Positions 35,537 through 47,800 of a stretch of DNA of 64,000 bases are shown one piece after another. Made by a program: the position numbers and the translations under genes. The stretch lies in the NCBI GenBank assembly GCA_019802505.1, contig JAFMOC010000094.1:387501-451500 (forward strand), given 5' to 3'. The notes beneath the pieces are model-generated. The model was not told the origin of the DNA, did not search any database, and saw nothing but the letters and a program-made list of their open reading frames with translations. Positions within the stretch are counted from its first letter, which is position 1. Each line of letters starts with the position of its first letter. The DNA is from Corydoras sp. C115. Its lineage: Eukaryota > Chordata > Actinopteri > Siluriformes > Callichthyidae.

Positions 35537-35566
35537 CTTGCTTGGGATAGCAGACCCCAGCGTTAG
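35537..35566 (-). CDS. srcin1: srcin1 exon 1 in window, 30-nt microexon
   Basis: This is a 30-nt exon bounded by a strong polypyrimidine acceptor (tgtttctctttcag) and the donor AAG|gtaact. It reads (x)NAGVCYPKQ and ends on one base (G), which joins AC of the next exon to give Asp of DPER. In mammalian p140Cap the same DPER follows alternative N-termini, so this junction is a known variable point. It starts in phase 1, so the Met lies in an unidentified upstream exon. The residue spanning that junction can only be Ala, Ser, Thr or Pro. Long (GT)n tracts in the transcript flank it on both sides, about 175 nt away. Splice sites and phase are seen directly; that it is coding is inferred from the phase match. 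Confidence 0.7.
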
Positions 35567-35740
35567 CTGAAAGAGAAACAACTACAGTTAATCTCCTAAA
35601 TCACACTAAAATGTCCACACACATTAGCATGATTCCAAACAGCTGACCAAATATGAGATTGGATTCCCTTTTGTTTGTCAAGGACCTATTCAGATTAACT
35701 GTTCTGTTGTGTTCCTCCATGGTTTTATTCACAATGTCAG

Positions 35741-35741
<1 letters not shown>

Positions 35742-35817
<76 letters not shown>
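35742..35817. repeat. (AC)38 microsatellite
   Basis: Uninterrupted AC array; in the transcript it is (GU)38, located about 175 nt upstream of the 30-nt microexon acceptor. Confidence 0.98.
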
Positions 35818-35819
<2 letters not shown>

Positions 35820-35839
35820 GCGGTACCAGTTAAAAGTTT

Positions 35840-36056
35840 AGACAGTTCTCCTTTTTGCTCCACTTATTTTTTCATGTTCTCAGTTCCACTGTTCAATTCT
35901 ACAATTCCAGACTGTAGTCCATCCATTTGTGGACTACAGTACATACTCTGTACATCCCCTTTATTCTGTTCTCTTAAGGTCAGGACCTCAATAGTACCAC
36001 CACAGAGCAAGGATTATTTGGTTGGTACATTATTCCTGTGCCAGCAGTGCCACTGA
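35840..36056 (-). mobile_element. dispersed teleost repeat, degraded inverted copy
   Basis: 'actgtagtccatccatttgt', 'aggtcaggacctcaatagta' and 'ccaccacagagcaaggatta' then 'tttggttggta' are the reverse complement of the family seen at 24600-25066. Confidence 0.55.
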
Positions 36057-36777
36057 GGTGTTTAAATGAAACTACAGCAACACTGATGCACTAAAACGAC
36101 CTCCTTATTGGTGGTTCTGAGTTTTTGAGACAAAAAAAAAAGATGTATAAAAACCTGTATTTATAAAACTACAGTAATATCTATACTGAAGATAAAAGTA
36201 CAGAAACGGACACCGAGTGTATAAAAAAGGTCTACCTAAGTGGGAAGTGATTGTAATGCTTACTCTTGTATTGTATTTCTATGAACCGAATTTGCATGTA
36301 GCTTTAAATACAAGAACATTCCATTGATGTGTGTGGGGTGTAGGTTTCAAATCTAATTTGGGTGTGACATTTAATAAGATTAATATTAAAAAATCTTGTG
36401 TAAATAGGTCATAAATAGTACAATTTCCTGTTAATAAAATGCTACATGATCACATTGTGCTCAGGTCTAAGCAGGTACATGAAGCCTGGGAAACAGAGGA
36501 AAGCCTCTCTCTCAGGGCCTAAGGGGGTTAGAACAGAGTAAACTCTTGAGAAACATTACACTGTTTAAACTTGCTCTATTATAATACTGCCCACACATGT
36601 ATGCAACCAAACTAAACCCTTGTTAGTATTTCATTTTTAAACACACAATTACTTTCTAATTATTTGTTAGCAAGATGTTTTAAACATGCTGCAACAGTGA
36701 CAGTAACAGTGGTCTTGTTGAATTAAAGGTAATATCTTCACGAGACATTCACACTGTGCAAGTTTAGTTGTTTTTTT

Positions 36778-37030
36778 CGTAAGCCTCTCAGTGCTGGAGA
36801 TGCAGGTTCGAATCCCAATTTTGGGTGGAGCTTCCATGTTCTCTCTGTGTCTGTGTGGGTTTTCTCCGGGTTCTCCAGTTTCCTCCCACAGTCCAAAGAC
36901 ATGGATTCAAGGTAAATTGAATGCTCTAAATTGCCCCATGTAGTGCCTGTCCCAGTGCCTGAAATGGACATGAATCCCCCCACGAACCTAGTGGGAGGAT
37001 TAGAAGGAAGACAATTAAATAATGAATGAA
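36778..37030 (+). mobile_element. tRNA-derived SINE, family 1, 5'-truncated and deleted
   Basis: Starts within the head just before box B (aggttcgaatccc), keeps the centre, and has an internal deletion before the final gacaattaaataatgaatga. Confidence 0.85.
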
Positions 37031-37397
37031 ATGTTTTACTCTTTTCAATCGCTACTTTGTGCATACTGAATATCACTTACTGACCTGGAGGAGGAGAACA
37101 ACTTTTAAATAGTATTGTTAAATATATAACTAATAATAAATCAGCTCATTCTGTCCTTTGCAGTCTTTATTTTTCTGTAAAATTGTTTTATGTTTTATCT
37201 ATTAACAGGAGAGTTTAATGCCTGGACAGCTCATAGACCATTTTCCAGAAAGGAACAACTTCAAATGATACAATCAATGGGGGGGTCAGATACTTGCTTT
37301 CACACACAGGCAATTTGGCACCTCAGATTCACCTACCAGCATGTGTATGGATTATGTGAGAAAAACAGAACGCCTGAAGAAAGCTCATGCAGTCATT

Positions 37398-37420
37398 GGG
37401 CGGGGGGGATGGGGGGGGGG
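37398..37420. repeat. poly-G tract
   Basis: Runs of 3, 7 and 10 G on the plus strand separated by C and AT. Confidence 0.95.
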
Positions 37421-39544
37421 TCATGATGACACTACACAGAAAGATGAAAAGTAAGAGCACTAGCCTCTGTGGCACTATGTCCCCTATTTTCTTTTCTTTA
37501 CTGTGTTTTAGACAAAGACAAATACATTCACACTTCAGGTAGATATCAGTCACTGACTGATATGAATGTCAAGTGTCCATCAAACATCAGGAGTGGCATA
37601 GTCTTTGAAATATCATTCTTTATATGCAGTTTAGTGGTACAATCCAAATGTGCATTCTGAATCATCTCATTTCAATCAAATATCTAAGTGAAGAACAAAA
37701 TAATTTTTTACTTTCACCACAGCCCCTTTGCTATGCAATCATTTTTAGAGCATTAAAGAATTCACCATTTAATGAATAATTCACACATGATTTAAATAAT
37801 GCAGCCTGAAAAGTGGATCTAGTAGACAGTTTATGAAGTATAATTAGTGCTTTAAACACATAAGGAAATAATAGAAAGTGGCAAAGCTCTCAGAGGAGAA
37901 ACAAAATTGACTGACCTTGTGGTTAACATGGTTAGAATTGAATACCTTTACACACACACACACGGGGACAAAAAGAAATGAATGAGACTGCTTCTGACAT
38001 AAAATTAGCCTGATAAATGGGGTTGGTGTTCATGCTTAGTGGTTTCATTAGAACCGAGGCAGTTTAATATGTCAGTGTGTTAGCTTTTCTACTATCTATC
38101 CGTATTATTTCATAAATATGAATATGATCATTTATACTTCAGGGAGCTTAATCATATGAATTCTGGGATTTTCATTCATCCTTTTTAGCTGTTTAAATAT
38201 TTAACTTTTTTTTTTTTTTTAACTTTGCCCATTTCAGCATTGATTGGAGTCTGTTAAAGATATTCTACAGGGCCTGAATACTAAGGATTTTTACATATAC
38301 ACACAAACACTATGACTAAATAAAAATTACTAAATAAAAAATTGTTAGGACGTTTTATTTGTTTTGCTATTCGGTATTGTTTTTACTGATGTGTCTTGTC
38401 AAGTGTTAATACCATTTGCCCCACATGCTAATTTAAAGCAGCTTATTAAGCAGTGCCGCTGAGACGGAGTTGCTGTCAGACCACCTACAATTAAGTTACG
38501 CTACCTGGTTTTTAATGTAACAAGGGACCTTGTTGGTTTTAAACAGTGGGCAGACTTTACACTTTATTGTGTTCATACAAGTCAGAGATAATGTCATGCC
38601 CTTAAATACTGTTTTATAAACTTACATTCATAATATAGGGACTTAACCTAAAATACCATATCCAACACTACCCCAACCTAAACCTTAACCCTACCCCACA
38701 TTGTTACCCTTACCCAAAGAAGAAGTACCAGCATGATGTATAGATGGATCACTCGTACATGAGCACATACACACATACAAGCACCTGCCAATTGTGAAGG
38801 CCCAGGCTTCAAGATTTAATGTTCTCAAAACGAATGACCTGTTTTACAGTGGCCTCTAGAGGTTGAGAATTTACAAGCACACACACCCAATACCTACCTT
38901 ATCGTTTTGTGGGAACTATAGTGCAAAAGACTTCTCAATTTACACCCAAGAACCTCTTGGCAAATTACAATAGGGATAAATAATGCACTGAGCATGTACC
39001 TAATACATTAAATGTGTGGAAATTTGATTTTAAGTGTCATAATAAGTAAATATGACTCTGGGGTTGTAAGGTGTAAGTGAAAATTAAAGCTGAAAATTAG
39101 CCAATTACAAATTACATTAAAGCAGTCTAGGGGGAATGGTCAAAATATGATAAACAGTATACAGCTTGCTTCACCATGCTCTCTGGTGGTTGGTGTGTAA
39201 TTGAGACCTATTGCTTTGCTGTATAATTGCTAGAACTACCCAGGGGCCATCAAACAAACAGCGAAACAATTCACTTTATATCAGTCATACACACTGGGCC
39301 ACACACATTCATACAAAAGTGTAGGACATTTTGGGGTCACTTCATTTAACCGGCATACTATTGAAATAAACAGTTCTGTCAGCAAGTGATTTGTTATTTA
39401 TAACAGTGTGGATTGCCCAATTTCCAAAAACAAAGCATAGAAGGTGATGGCAGGTTAACATGTACTCCCTATTCCTCTCATTATCAACTTAAGTTTGGTT
39501 AGTACACCCATTGTCAAATAAATACTGTGTATATAAATATATTT

Positions 39545-39737
<193 letters not shown>

Positions 39738-41215
39738 TAGTTACACACAATTCAACTATATTTACAGCTTAGAGTAGTCCAAGGTGTTTTTTATAATGTG
39801 TTTTGGCTCATTCACATGTTTTTAACACATTTGCTTTCAGGATGTTTCAGAATGGATTTTATTTTCCCTGTACATAAACAGTATTGACAACACTCCTGGA
39901 GAAAACACAACCACAAGTATTACAGTGCCATCCCTTGTTCTTCAGAATTGGCAACATGTTTCATAAAATCCTGTTTCTTTTTCTCTAAATGTTCTCTTCA
40001 CTGTTCATCGCCAAAGTGTTTTTATTCACTTTTTTTTACTTAACACCACTTATTTACAAATGCACCCGTCTTGTCTGCATATCTAGTGAGGTTCCTTCCT
40101 TGTGCCTAATCATGTGTATACCATCAGTCTTGACTGGAGTTTGTTGGTACACATAGGTAGTTATGTCAAAGGGTTTTCTTATTTATCAAAACCTCATTTA
40201 GACCTCCACATGTCCCCTGAACTGCCAGTTTCTGATAACATTCTGTTCTTCAAGCTAAGAATACTTGGCATACTTCTTATAGCCTTCTTCTTGCATGTGG
40301 CAGAATTTTGTTTTTATATAATTAGACCGTTGTTTATACAAGTCCAAAACTGCTAAACATTAGCCAAAACGCCATAAACAGAGAATTAGTAAAGCATAAT
40401 TAGTTAATATTAATGAATAAGAAACAAAACTTTATATATCTACATTACCTGTCAGTCATTTACAATAACCAGTATGACAAGCACTTAACATTACCCAATA
40501 TTTAGTATAAGCAGGGTCTTTGTAAAATGTTCTGTTGTGTTTGAGACAAAAAGCAACATTTAGAACCTTAAAAGGTCATCTGTACAAAGAACCTCTTTAG
40601 TTTTACTCAGTATTAGTCCTAATTGGTGTAATATATCAAGGCTGATACTTGTAGCTCAAGAAAAATTTAAAGCTTTACCTTAACAAGTGAACCTTATTTC
40701 ACATCTCCCTTGCTGTGCCCTGAAAACACCCGTTTCAGATCTCACTACACTTTAATGTCCTCAAAAAAGCTGTTGCCACAAAGCCTCTGTGAGTGCCATC
40801 ATTTTACACATCAACATTTTTCATCTAACCTAAACTACAATCTATCTTTTTTTTTTTATTTATCTGAGACGTATGTGAAGCGGAAAATGTAACACTCTCT
40901 TTGAGTTTTCAACTAGGCCACTCAAATCAGAGTGTGCATGTCAACTAAACAACCTCCCATTGGGGAAAAAGGGGACAAGCAACAGCTGTGTGAACTGTGG
41001 CAAAACATAGTCAATATAAATAGACTGAGCCAGTGGCTGGTAAAAGTTCCTGCTTTACTACTTTGTCCTCCTATTGGGTCTCTATTTACAGGTATTTCAT
41101 GGTGGTAGTTGTAAAACACAGACAAAATGCAAGAAACAAGTCACAGAAAATTCTCAATAAGCCAATAAAGGTGGTAGCAGTGCAATGTATAACAAATAAC
41201 AATATAAACCATATT

Positions 41216-41318
41216 TGGCGCCCTGTCCTGTATCTGCCCAGCAGCCGAAACCTTCTCCCCTGGAAGCCATGGGGAACCCCTCGTGACCCTAGTAGAGGAT
41301 TAAGTGGAAGATAAATAA

Positions 41319-41322
<4 letters not shown>
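41216..41322 (+). mobile_element. SINE family 1 3' fragment
   Basis: 'ggcgccctgtcctgtatctg' through 'ggggaacccctcgtgaccct' to gataaataaataaat. It is a 5'-truncated copy whose tail passes directly into an (AT)n array. Confidence 0.88.

Positions 41323-41394
<72 letters not shown>
41323..41394. repeat. (AT)36 microsatellite
   Basis: Uninterrupted AT array continuing the tail of the SINE fragment. Confidence 0.97.
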
Positions 41395-41396
<2 letters not shown>

Positions 41397-43057
41397 AAAT
41401 GAAACATGCTATTTTAACCTGACATGATTGTTCATTTCTATAACTTGTGATCTAAGAATTCACTAATAGCAGTATCTAGATACGTCTAGAAACAGGCAAC
41501 AAATGGCCAGGTTTGTATTTAAAGATACATTGTTAAACTTGGACGAAGGCAAATGGTGACCAGTTAATTGCTATAAATTACATCCAACAGAGGGCGCAGT
41601 CAACAAAATACCCATTGATCTCAAAGAAGCATTTTGTCCTGCCTACATAAGCAGGTGTATTCAAGTCAGATGATTTTATTTGATAAATTATTTTGGTTGC
41701 CCTCGGCCTAAGACAAATGGGAGTATTGTTGTGCACAATATACAATGTGTTAAATTTTGTTAAATATTTTAAATTCACTAATAACATTTTGTAATGCAGT
41801 GCCTGAAATGACATTCCCTTTAAAAAAGAAAAATTACAAATGGTAGGTTTTAGTCAAATTTATCAACAAAGTGATTATGTTTTATCCCTGAAATCCGAAC
41901 AATGGATCAAACTGATTGCTTAATAATCGATTACGTTGCTTTCACTTGAAAACACAGTGAGTTTGGCTGCTTAATAACATAAAAGGTCTGTTCATACCTT
42001 AGGAGAGACACAACTGATCACCATGACAACAGGTTAACTCCTCTCTATCCCACTCACATGTATGCACTGATAGATTGCATTAAGGTTCAAAAATAAGTTA
42101 TTTTTGAACTAGACGTTCATTAATTAGTTAAACAAAAAAATAATATTGAAGAAGCAAGTGAAAACAATTTAGATCAGCAACTGAAAACCAGACTCTATTA
42201 TAACCCTCTTGCACTCTTTTGATGTCTCGCTCTCTCTTTCTCTGATACCAGATTAGGAACGTGTGGGCTAACAGACTGGGTGATTGGTAGGTTTCCATAC
42301 ACGAAGGATGAATTTTATAAAATAAAGCCAACTGACTGCATGCTGACTCACTGCAGACTTAAGTCACAACAGAAAGCTATATTGCACAATATGGTGTTGC
42401 TTTATTATGTTATCACAAAGCCATAAAAATATTAGAGGTATAGTTCATCTCCAACAAGAAAGTGATTGCAAATAATAAATGCTGGTGTGTGCGTTTTCAT
42501 CTGCAGGTGCCATACTATCACTAAAAGCACACTTAACTCCATTACCAGATATGAAGAAAGGGAAATAGGCTTTCAGACAACATGATTTCTTTTAAGGCTT
42601 CTAGGCTCTCTGCTGCCGTAGGTGAGACATGATGGATGTGAACACAAATCACTTTTGGATGAAATCTGTTTAACATTATATTCAAGGCTATAAATACTTA
42701 ATTTAATGATAACAGATCTTAATCCAGGACATTTATTAAGCAGTTCATTAAGCGCAGTCCACAGACAAGCATGAAAACTCTTCTGTTCACATCTGATAGG
42801 ACTGACTTTTTCAAAAAATAATCTACTCCAAATCAAACTTTAGCCTAGGAATTGCTCAGAGAACCTTAATATAGACATAAATCTAAAAAAATAAAACTTA
42901 TAAATAGAAACATTGCAAAAGAGAGAAAATGAACAACAATGTGACTTAAGAGCTCAAAGAGTAAAAACAAAAAAAATGTCTTGGTAACACCATCATTAAA
43001 CTGTTATTATTAAATGGCTCAAATAATACAACCACAAATGTTTTAGAAGATTGCTAT

Positions 43058-43513
43058 TGTCACGTAGTCCGTTGTTCCCCAGAGAAGAGCGGCTACGCGG
43101 GGCAATCGCGTAAGCTGCTCGCGCATAGTGAGCGTTCCCTGGGCACCGGCTACGCGTGAGCCACTGCGTCAGCCGGTCCAAACAGAGGGAAACGCTCCCA
43201 CGAGTGTGACCTGCGCAGAGCAAGTGCGCAGCGACACACCGTGGCAGAAATGCGGAGGAGAAAAACTGGAAGCATCGGGATAAAAACCAAAACGGAATTT
43301 ATTCAAACATGGTGCCGGAGCACCAACAAAAAAGGGGGTAAACGAACAATGTAACAAAGAGTAAGGAAACCACAAATTAAAGACGTGCTCAGAACCGAGG
43401 GGAAACGAAGACTAAATACAAACCCAACTAAACACGTGCACAAACCCAACCAATCACCCAAGTGAGATAATGAAAAACCAAATGAGGGACAGGTGCTGCA
43501 GGCATCTGTTACA
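43058..43513 (-). mobile_element. solo-LTR candidate, 456 bp, 5-bp TSD
   Basis: Flanked by GCTAT at 43053-43057 and 43514-43518. Ends are TGTCAC... and ...GTTACA, a near-perfect short inverted repeat in TG...CA form. On the minus strand the order is TGTAAC, a TATA-like tgtatttag region, AATAAA (about 43300), then a GC-rich tail, as in an LTR. It is a sharp GC-rich island in AT-rich flanks with no internal region or partner LTR. Confidence 0.6.
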
Positions 43514-43828
43514 GCTATATGCTTAACATTTGATGTCAACACAGATTATTAAATATATCTGTGTACAGTATATTTTGCTTCTAAATAAAAACACTTTTGT
43601 AGTAAGTTAGTGATTAGTTTGGGCAGCGTTGACTTTCTTAAATACCTTATTACAATACATTATATTATTTTACAGATGCTTATATCTGAAGCGACTTTAA
43701 GGTCCTACACACAATGTGGGTCCTAAGGGCCCACATTGGCATCTTTGGTGGACTTGAGGTTTAAACTCCAAAACCTGTCCACTTACATATGCCTATTAAA
43801 ATAATAAAAGATTAATATGTTTAAGCAG

Positions 43829-43955
43829 CAGCGATGGATTGGCGCCCTGTCCTGGGTCTGTCTGCCCAGCGCCTGAGACGTTCTCCCCTGGATGGGCATG
43901 GGGAACCCCACCGCGACCCTAATGGAGGATAAAGCGGGAGATAATGAATGAATGA
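43829..43955 (+). mobile_element. SINE family 1, 5'-truncated with 12-bp TSD
   Basis: Only the 3' 127 bp are present (cgatggattggcgccctgtc to gataatgaatga). Flanked by exact ATGTTTAAGCAG at 43817-43828 and 43956-43967. The intact TSD shows that it was inserted already truncated. Confidence 0.94.
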
Positions 43956-45156
43956 ATGTTTAAGCAGTTAAAATAGTTAATATGTTGCAAAACTGTGGAT
44001 CTTAAACAGCATCCTAAACAGCAAGGCTAAAGTTCATCAATCAACAACCATCATTAAAAAGAAAAGTAATGTTTGCAAAAAGATCATATAGCCAGCTAAG
44101 TTCAAGTCAATGTTTGACTTTATAAAAAGGAAAAGTGAAATCCCAAATCTGGATACATACTGAAGCAGCAACACCTGTTGGACTTGAAATTGCATGCCAG
44201 CAATAATTTAAAAACACGAAAATCAAAATGTCCAAGGGAACTGACTGGGTTTCCCTACTCTTCCTTCACAATGTCTTTTAATCAAAGGTATCATTGGGAG
44301 GTCTGGCAAGCTGAGCATTTTTAAAAAGATTAATGTGGCCAGAGGGCCTGATTTCCTGAGAACAAGTGTAAAAAGTCAGGCACTGTAAACATACCGTGCA
44401 CTCTTTTAGCATTCCTCTGAGCATAGTCGGTTGACAACAGGCAGCACAAATTGTCCCCTTAGTGAGCTGGGAAATGTCAGCTAGCATGTGAAATGTGGTG
44501 AAAGTCCTTCCTCTCTTAGGGGGAAAGTGGCTCTGGATCAAAGGTGCCCTTTTAGGGACTAATTTACAATCAGCTAGCCCACACTGAAGCCCTAACAGTG
44601 CCAGTTCAAAACAAACGGCTGGAAAGAAAAAAAGGGCAGCATCTAAAATACAAGGCATTATTTAGACATTGGCATTTGTTGATCAGGGAAGCAGATTTAA
44701 AGAATGTGAACTGATGCACTCTGAGGCACTGTTTTGCATACATCAACACCCAATTCCGTAGATATTTATTTTTTCATTTATTCGGTAGACATTCTCGCAA
44801 GCTTTTTGTGTTATAAAGATAAAACTCTTCTGGAAACTTTCAAATTATTAAGTATTTCAGAATCCGAATATATATAAATTTAAATAAATAAAATAAGAAT
44901 AATGAGTAAAACCAATAAGCAAAAAAATGCAATATATTAAAATATAATATTTTTAGTATCTATATACTTTTATATACTTATATTATAATTGAAATGTGCA
45001 ATACCAAATTATACAGTTTAATCACCACAGGTAGGAATGACCTCCTGTGGCGATCTTTGGTGCATTTGGGAGCAATAAGTCTCAGACTAAATGCTTCTTA
45101 CCAGTGTGTTGTACAGTGGGTGGGAGGCATTGTCCACAATGGAAGGTCATGTCATT

Positions 45157-45340
45157 TAGGGCTGCACAGTAGCACAATAGATAGCGCAGTCACCCCAAAG
45201 CAAAAGGTTCCTGTTCACTTCCCAGTGAGACAAGGTCAAGATCATTTCTGCATGGATGGTTCATGTATTTTGTGTTCTTTTCACATTTTAAAGGACATAC
45301 AAGACATGTGAATTGAATAAGCTACCCTGTCCCCAAACGA
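45157..45340 (+). mobile_element. degenerate HE1/DANA-like SINE
   Basis: 'gggctgcacagtagcacaat' and 'agatagcgcagtcaccccaa' then 'aaggttcctgttcacttccc' follow the head of the zebrafish-type HE1/DANA SINE, worn. This is older than families 1 and 2. Confidence 0.6.
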
Positions 45341-46311
45341 GAAGGTTATATTTAAATTTTGTTTTGGCTCTATAATGGGCTGGAGCCCTATGAAGAGATT
45401 TCTTGTCTTTAGCTAACTGCGTGCACTCCAGCCTTTCCACTACTTTAATTAAAATAAGTTATTTAGTAAGTGAATTCATAATGATATTTATGCTTGTTGT
45501 TGTACATGTTAAAAAAAAAACTGAACTAAATATACTAAACTGTATAACTATTGAAGAGCTGTTAAATGTCACACTTAAAAACGGTTACTGGTGTTTTGTG
45601 CCTTTCCTGCATTCCTAAGGCCATAAAGAAATTCCTATATTTTTGCAGTTGAAACAACCATAAATTATCTTGTATTTCTTGAAATGCTGACATGTGCCAC
45701 CATTTTGCTTACAGTCATTGATAACACTTGGTCCACTGATTTATTTTTTATCCACAAAACACATTTGGACAGTTTTAAAAGGCATTTTTGTATTCGGTCT
45801 AATTTTCCCGATGAATTCTAGGTAGTGTTGTGTGTGTTTGGAGGTGCATGGCCAAAATGATCATTACACTTCCAACATCATGTGCTGGATCAGAATGGTG
45901 TTGCGTGGTCATGCAACCTGTTGAAGTAAAAAAAAAAAAAAAGGCACATTCTGAATTCAGAGCCACATTCTGCATAACAAGCTGGATTTAAATCAAGCAA
46001 TTTTAATTGCACAGCCACAGTAAAGACCTTCATTACCTTTTTCTAAGTCCTTAACATTAAAAAAAAAATCCAAAATGAGCAAGATTGAAACTAAGTATGA
46101 CTTGTCTACATAAATCAAGAACTCTGACAGAAAAGAAAAAGGCAATAAAGGGAGAGATGGAGAGAGTAATGAATGAAATGTTACAGTGACCACAGTGAAT
46201 GCCTAAAGTGTAAGAGCTATATCTTTGGCATTATCTCGGGATGAACTATGTTCAACTGAATACGTCACACACAGTGACATTTTGGATATTAAAAAAAGAT
46301 AAACTCCACAT

Positions 46312-46427
46312 GACGGACAGCCTGGTGGCTTGGGAGATTGTGTGTTTCTGTGTGAATGAGCGTGCCCAGCGATAGATACCCCAACCCAATTAAAGGATTA
46401 AAGTGGAAGACAATGAATGAATGAATT
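46312..46427 (+). mobile_element. SINE family 1, internally deleted
   Basis: 'acggacagcctggtggcttg' joins directly to 'tgtgtgaatgagcgtgccca gcgatagat' and ends gacaatgaatgaatgaatt, so the central domain is missing. Confidence 0.7.
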
Positions 46428-46539
46428 ATCTCAATATGACAATATGTGGACAGGTAAACATTGGTGTAGTAAACATCTTAAATTGCAGTTTAAGGCTAAT
46501 GGCAACATATCAGATTCCATACATGCATACAGTGGATGT

Positions 46540-46733
46540 GGTAGCTCGGTGGTTGGTGTTGGTCTATCAATCTAAAGGTTGTGAGTTCAAATCCCAGGTC
46601 CACTAAAGTTACCAATGTGGGTTCTTGAGCAAGACCCTTAATCCTCATTGCTTCAGGGATGCTGTGGTCAATCCTGGGCTCACTTTGTAAGTCGCTTTGG
46701 ATAAAAGCATTTGCTAAATGACTTAATGTAATG
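46540..46733 (+). mobile_element. tRNA-derived SINE, family 2 (V-SINE-like)
   Basis: Second nearly complete copy of the family seen at 9404. It has tagctcggtggttggtgttg and gagttcaaatccc as box A/B, 'gttcttgagcaagaccctta atc', and 'gtcgctttggataaaagcat' at the 3' end. Confidence 0.88.
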
Positions 46734-46865
46734 CAATTAATTTAACATTAAACTTAATGCTGGCAGCTTTAAAAGACTGACCCTAACTTGTCTAGCACCC
46801 ATTATTGTGCTATTTCTTAAAATCAATCATTTCACATGATTTTCTCAGTCCCATGTCAATTTACA

Positions 46866-46915
46866 CTTTAACTTTCCCAGGGATTAATAAAGTATTCAGA
46901 TTCTGCTTCTGAACA
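46866..46915 (+). mobile_element. LINE 3'-end fragment
   Basis: 'ttcccagggattaataaagt' then attcagattctg is the common teleost non-LTR retrotransposon end. Confidence 0.55.
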
Positions 46916-47745
46916 TATACTGTACATAAAAAACTGTCACTTCAGGTTTATTTCAGGTTTTTGTACATCATCGCTCCTATTTCAATTGCACAGGTTTCTC
47001 AAATAAAGTAACTATGCAGTGTGCATTTTAGATGCTTTACATCCACCCCTTGACTCGCCGTCTTTTTTCCTTTATCGTTTCCACTGGCATTAAGGTCACT
47101 TTGTGACCTCTGGACATAAAAACAGGTCAGTCAGCAGGCTGAGCCCCCGGACAAAGAAAAACACACACAGAATATTCTATGGTATCCTGTCTGCTATTTT
47201 TGCAGTAAAACACACTGTTCTCGGCAGAATCATCACAACAGAGTACTTTCTTATCCAGAGACCCCAGTGGTTGATCTCTTTTAACTTCTTTTTCCCTCTG
47301 CTCACTTTCCAAATAAATTAACTGCAAGAAATGTAAGCAGAAATAGCAACCATGGATGAGCCAACTTGAACTACTCGCCTCATCTTATGAATATTTAGAA
47401 GAGAAACATTTCCTAACACATCCTTGAGGATCACAGAATAAGAATTCAATCCCCTGCTGAGGATGTTTTGTTACACAAGAAGGTGCTTCCTTTTACTGAG
47501 TGGAAGATGGCAGGTTAACAGCAACACATCAGAATGCATGCATTAAACTGAGCATGGGAAATTTGCCTTTTCAAAAGACAATCTGCAAATGTTACTCAGC
47601 TAATCATTTTTGGACCTGAATATCATCTGGTTTGGTTCTAAAACATAATATTTTTATATTCTGCTTCTCATGCTACATAAGGGAAATAAAATATAGCAAC
47701 ACCAGTTTTAATACTGAAATAGTATTTTTTTTAAATTAGATTAAT

Positions 47746-47800
47746 TTAGGTTACTTAACAGACACTTTAATCAAAGCAATTTACTATTTGGGAAGCGTGT
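47746..47800 (-). mobile_element. V-SINE/L2-type tail fragment
   Basis: 'taacagacactttaatcaaa' then gcaatttac is the complement of the standard tail, diverged. Confidence 0.5.

Noticed and set aside
38660..38715. CCCTAA-like degenerate telomeric motif
   Set aside because: Only a few imperfect units (aaccttaaccctacc). More likely part of a worn dispersed repeat than an interstitial telomere.
41607..41620. ATGG|gt as a possible initiator exon (minus strand)
   Set aside because: The phase would suit the 30-nt exon, but the motif occurs by chance at several places and nothing around it looks like a 5'UTR.
44278..44658. 126-codon cysteine-rich open frame on the minus strand
   Set aside because: No recognisable domain, no splice or promoter context, and no codon-like pattern. 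Probably chance, though a database search would settle it.
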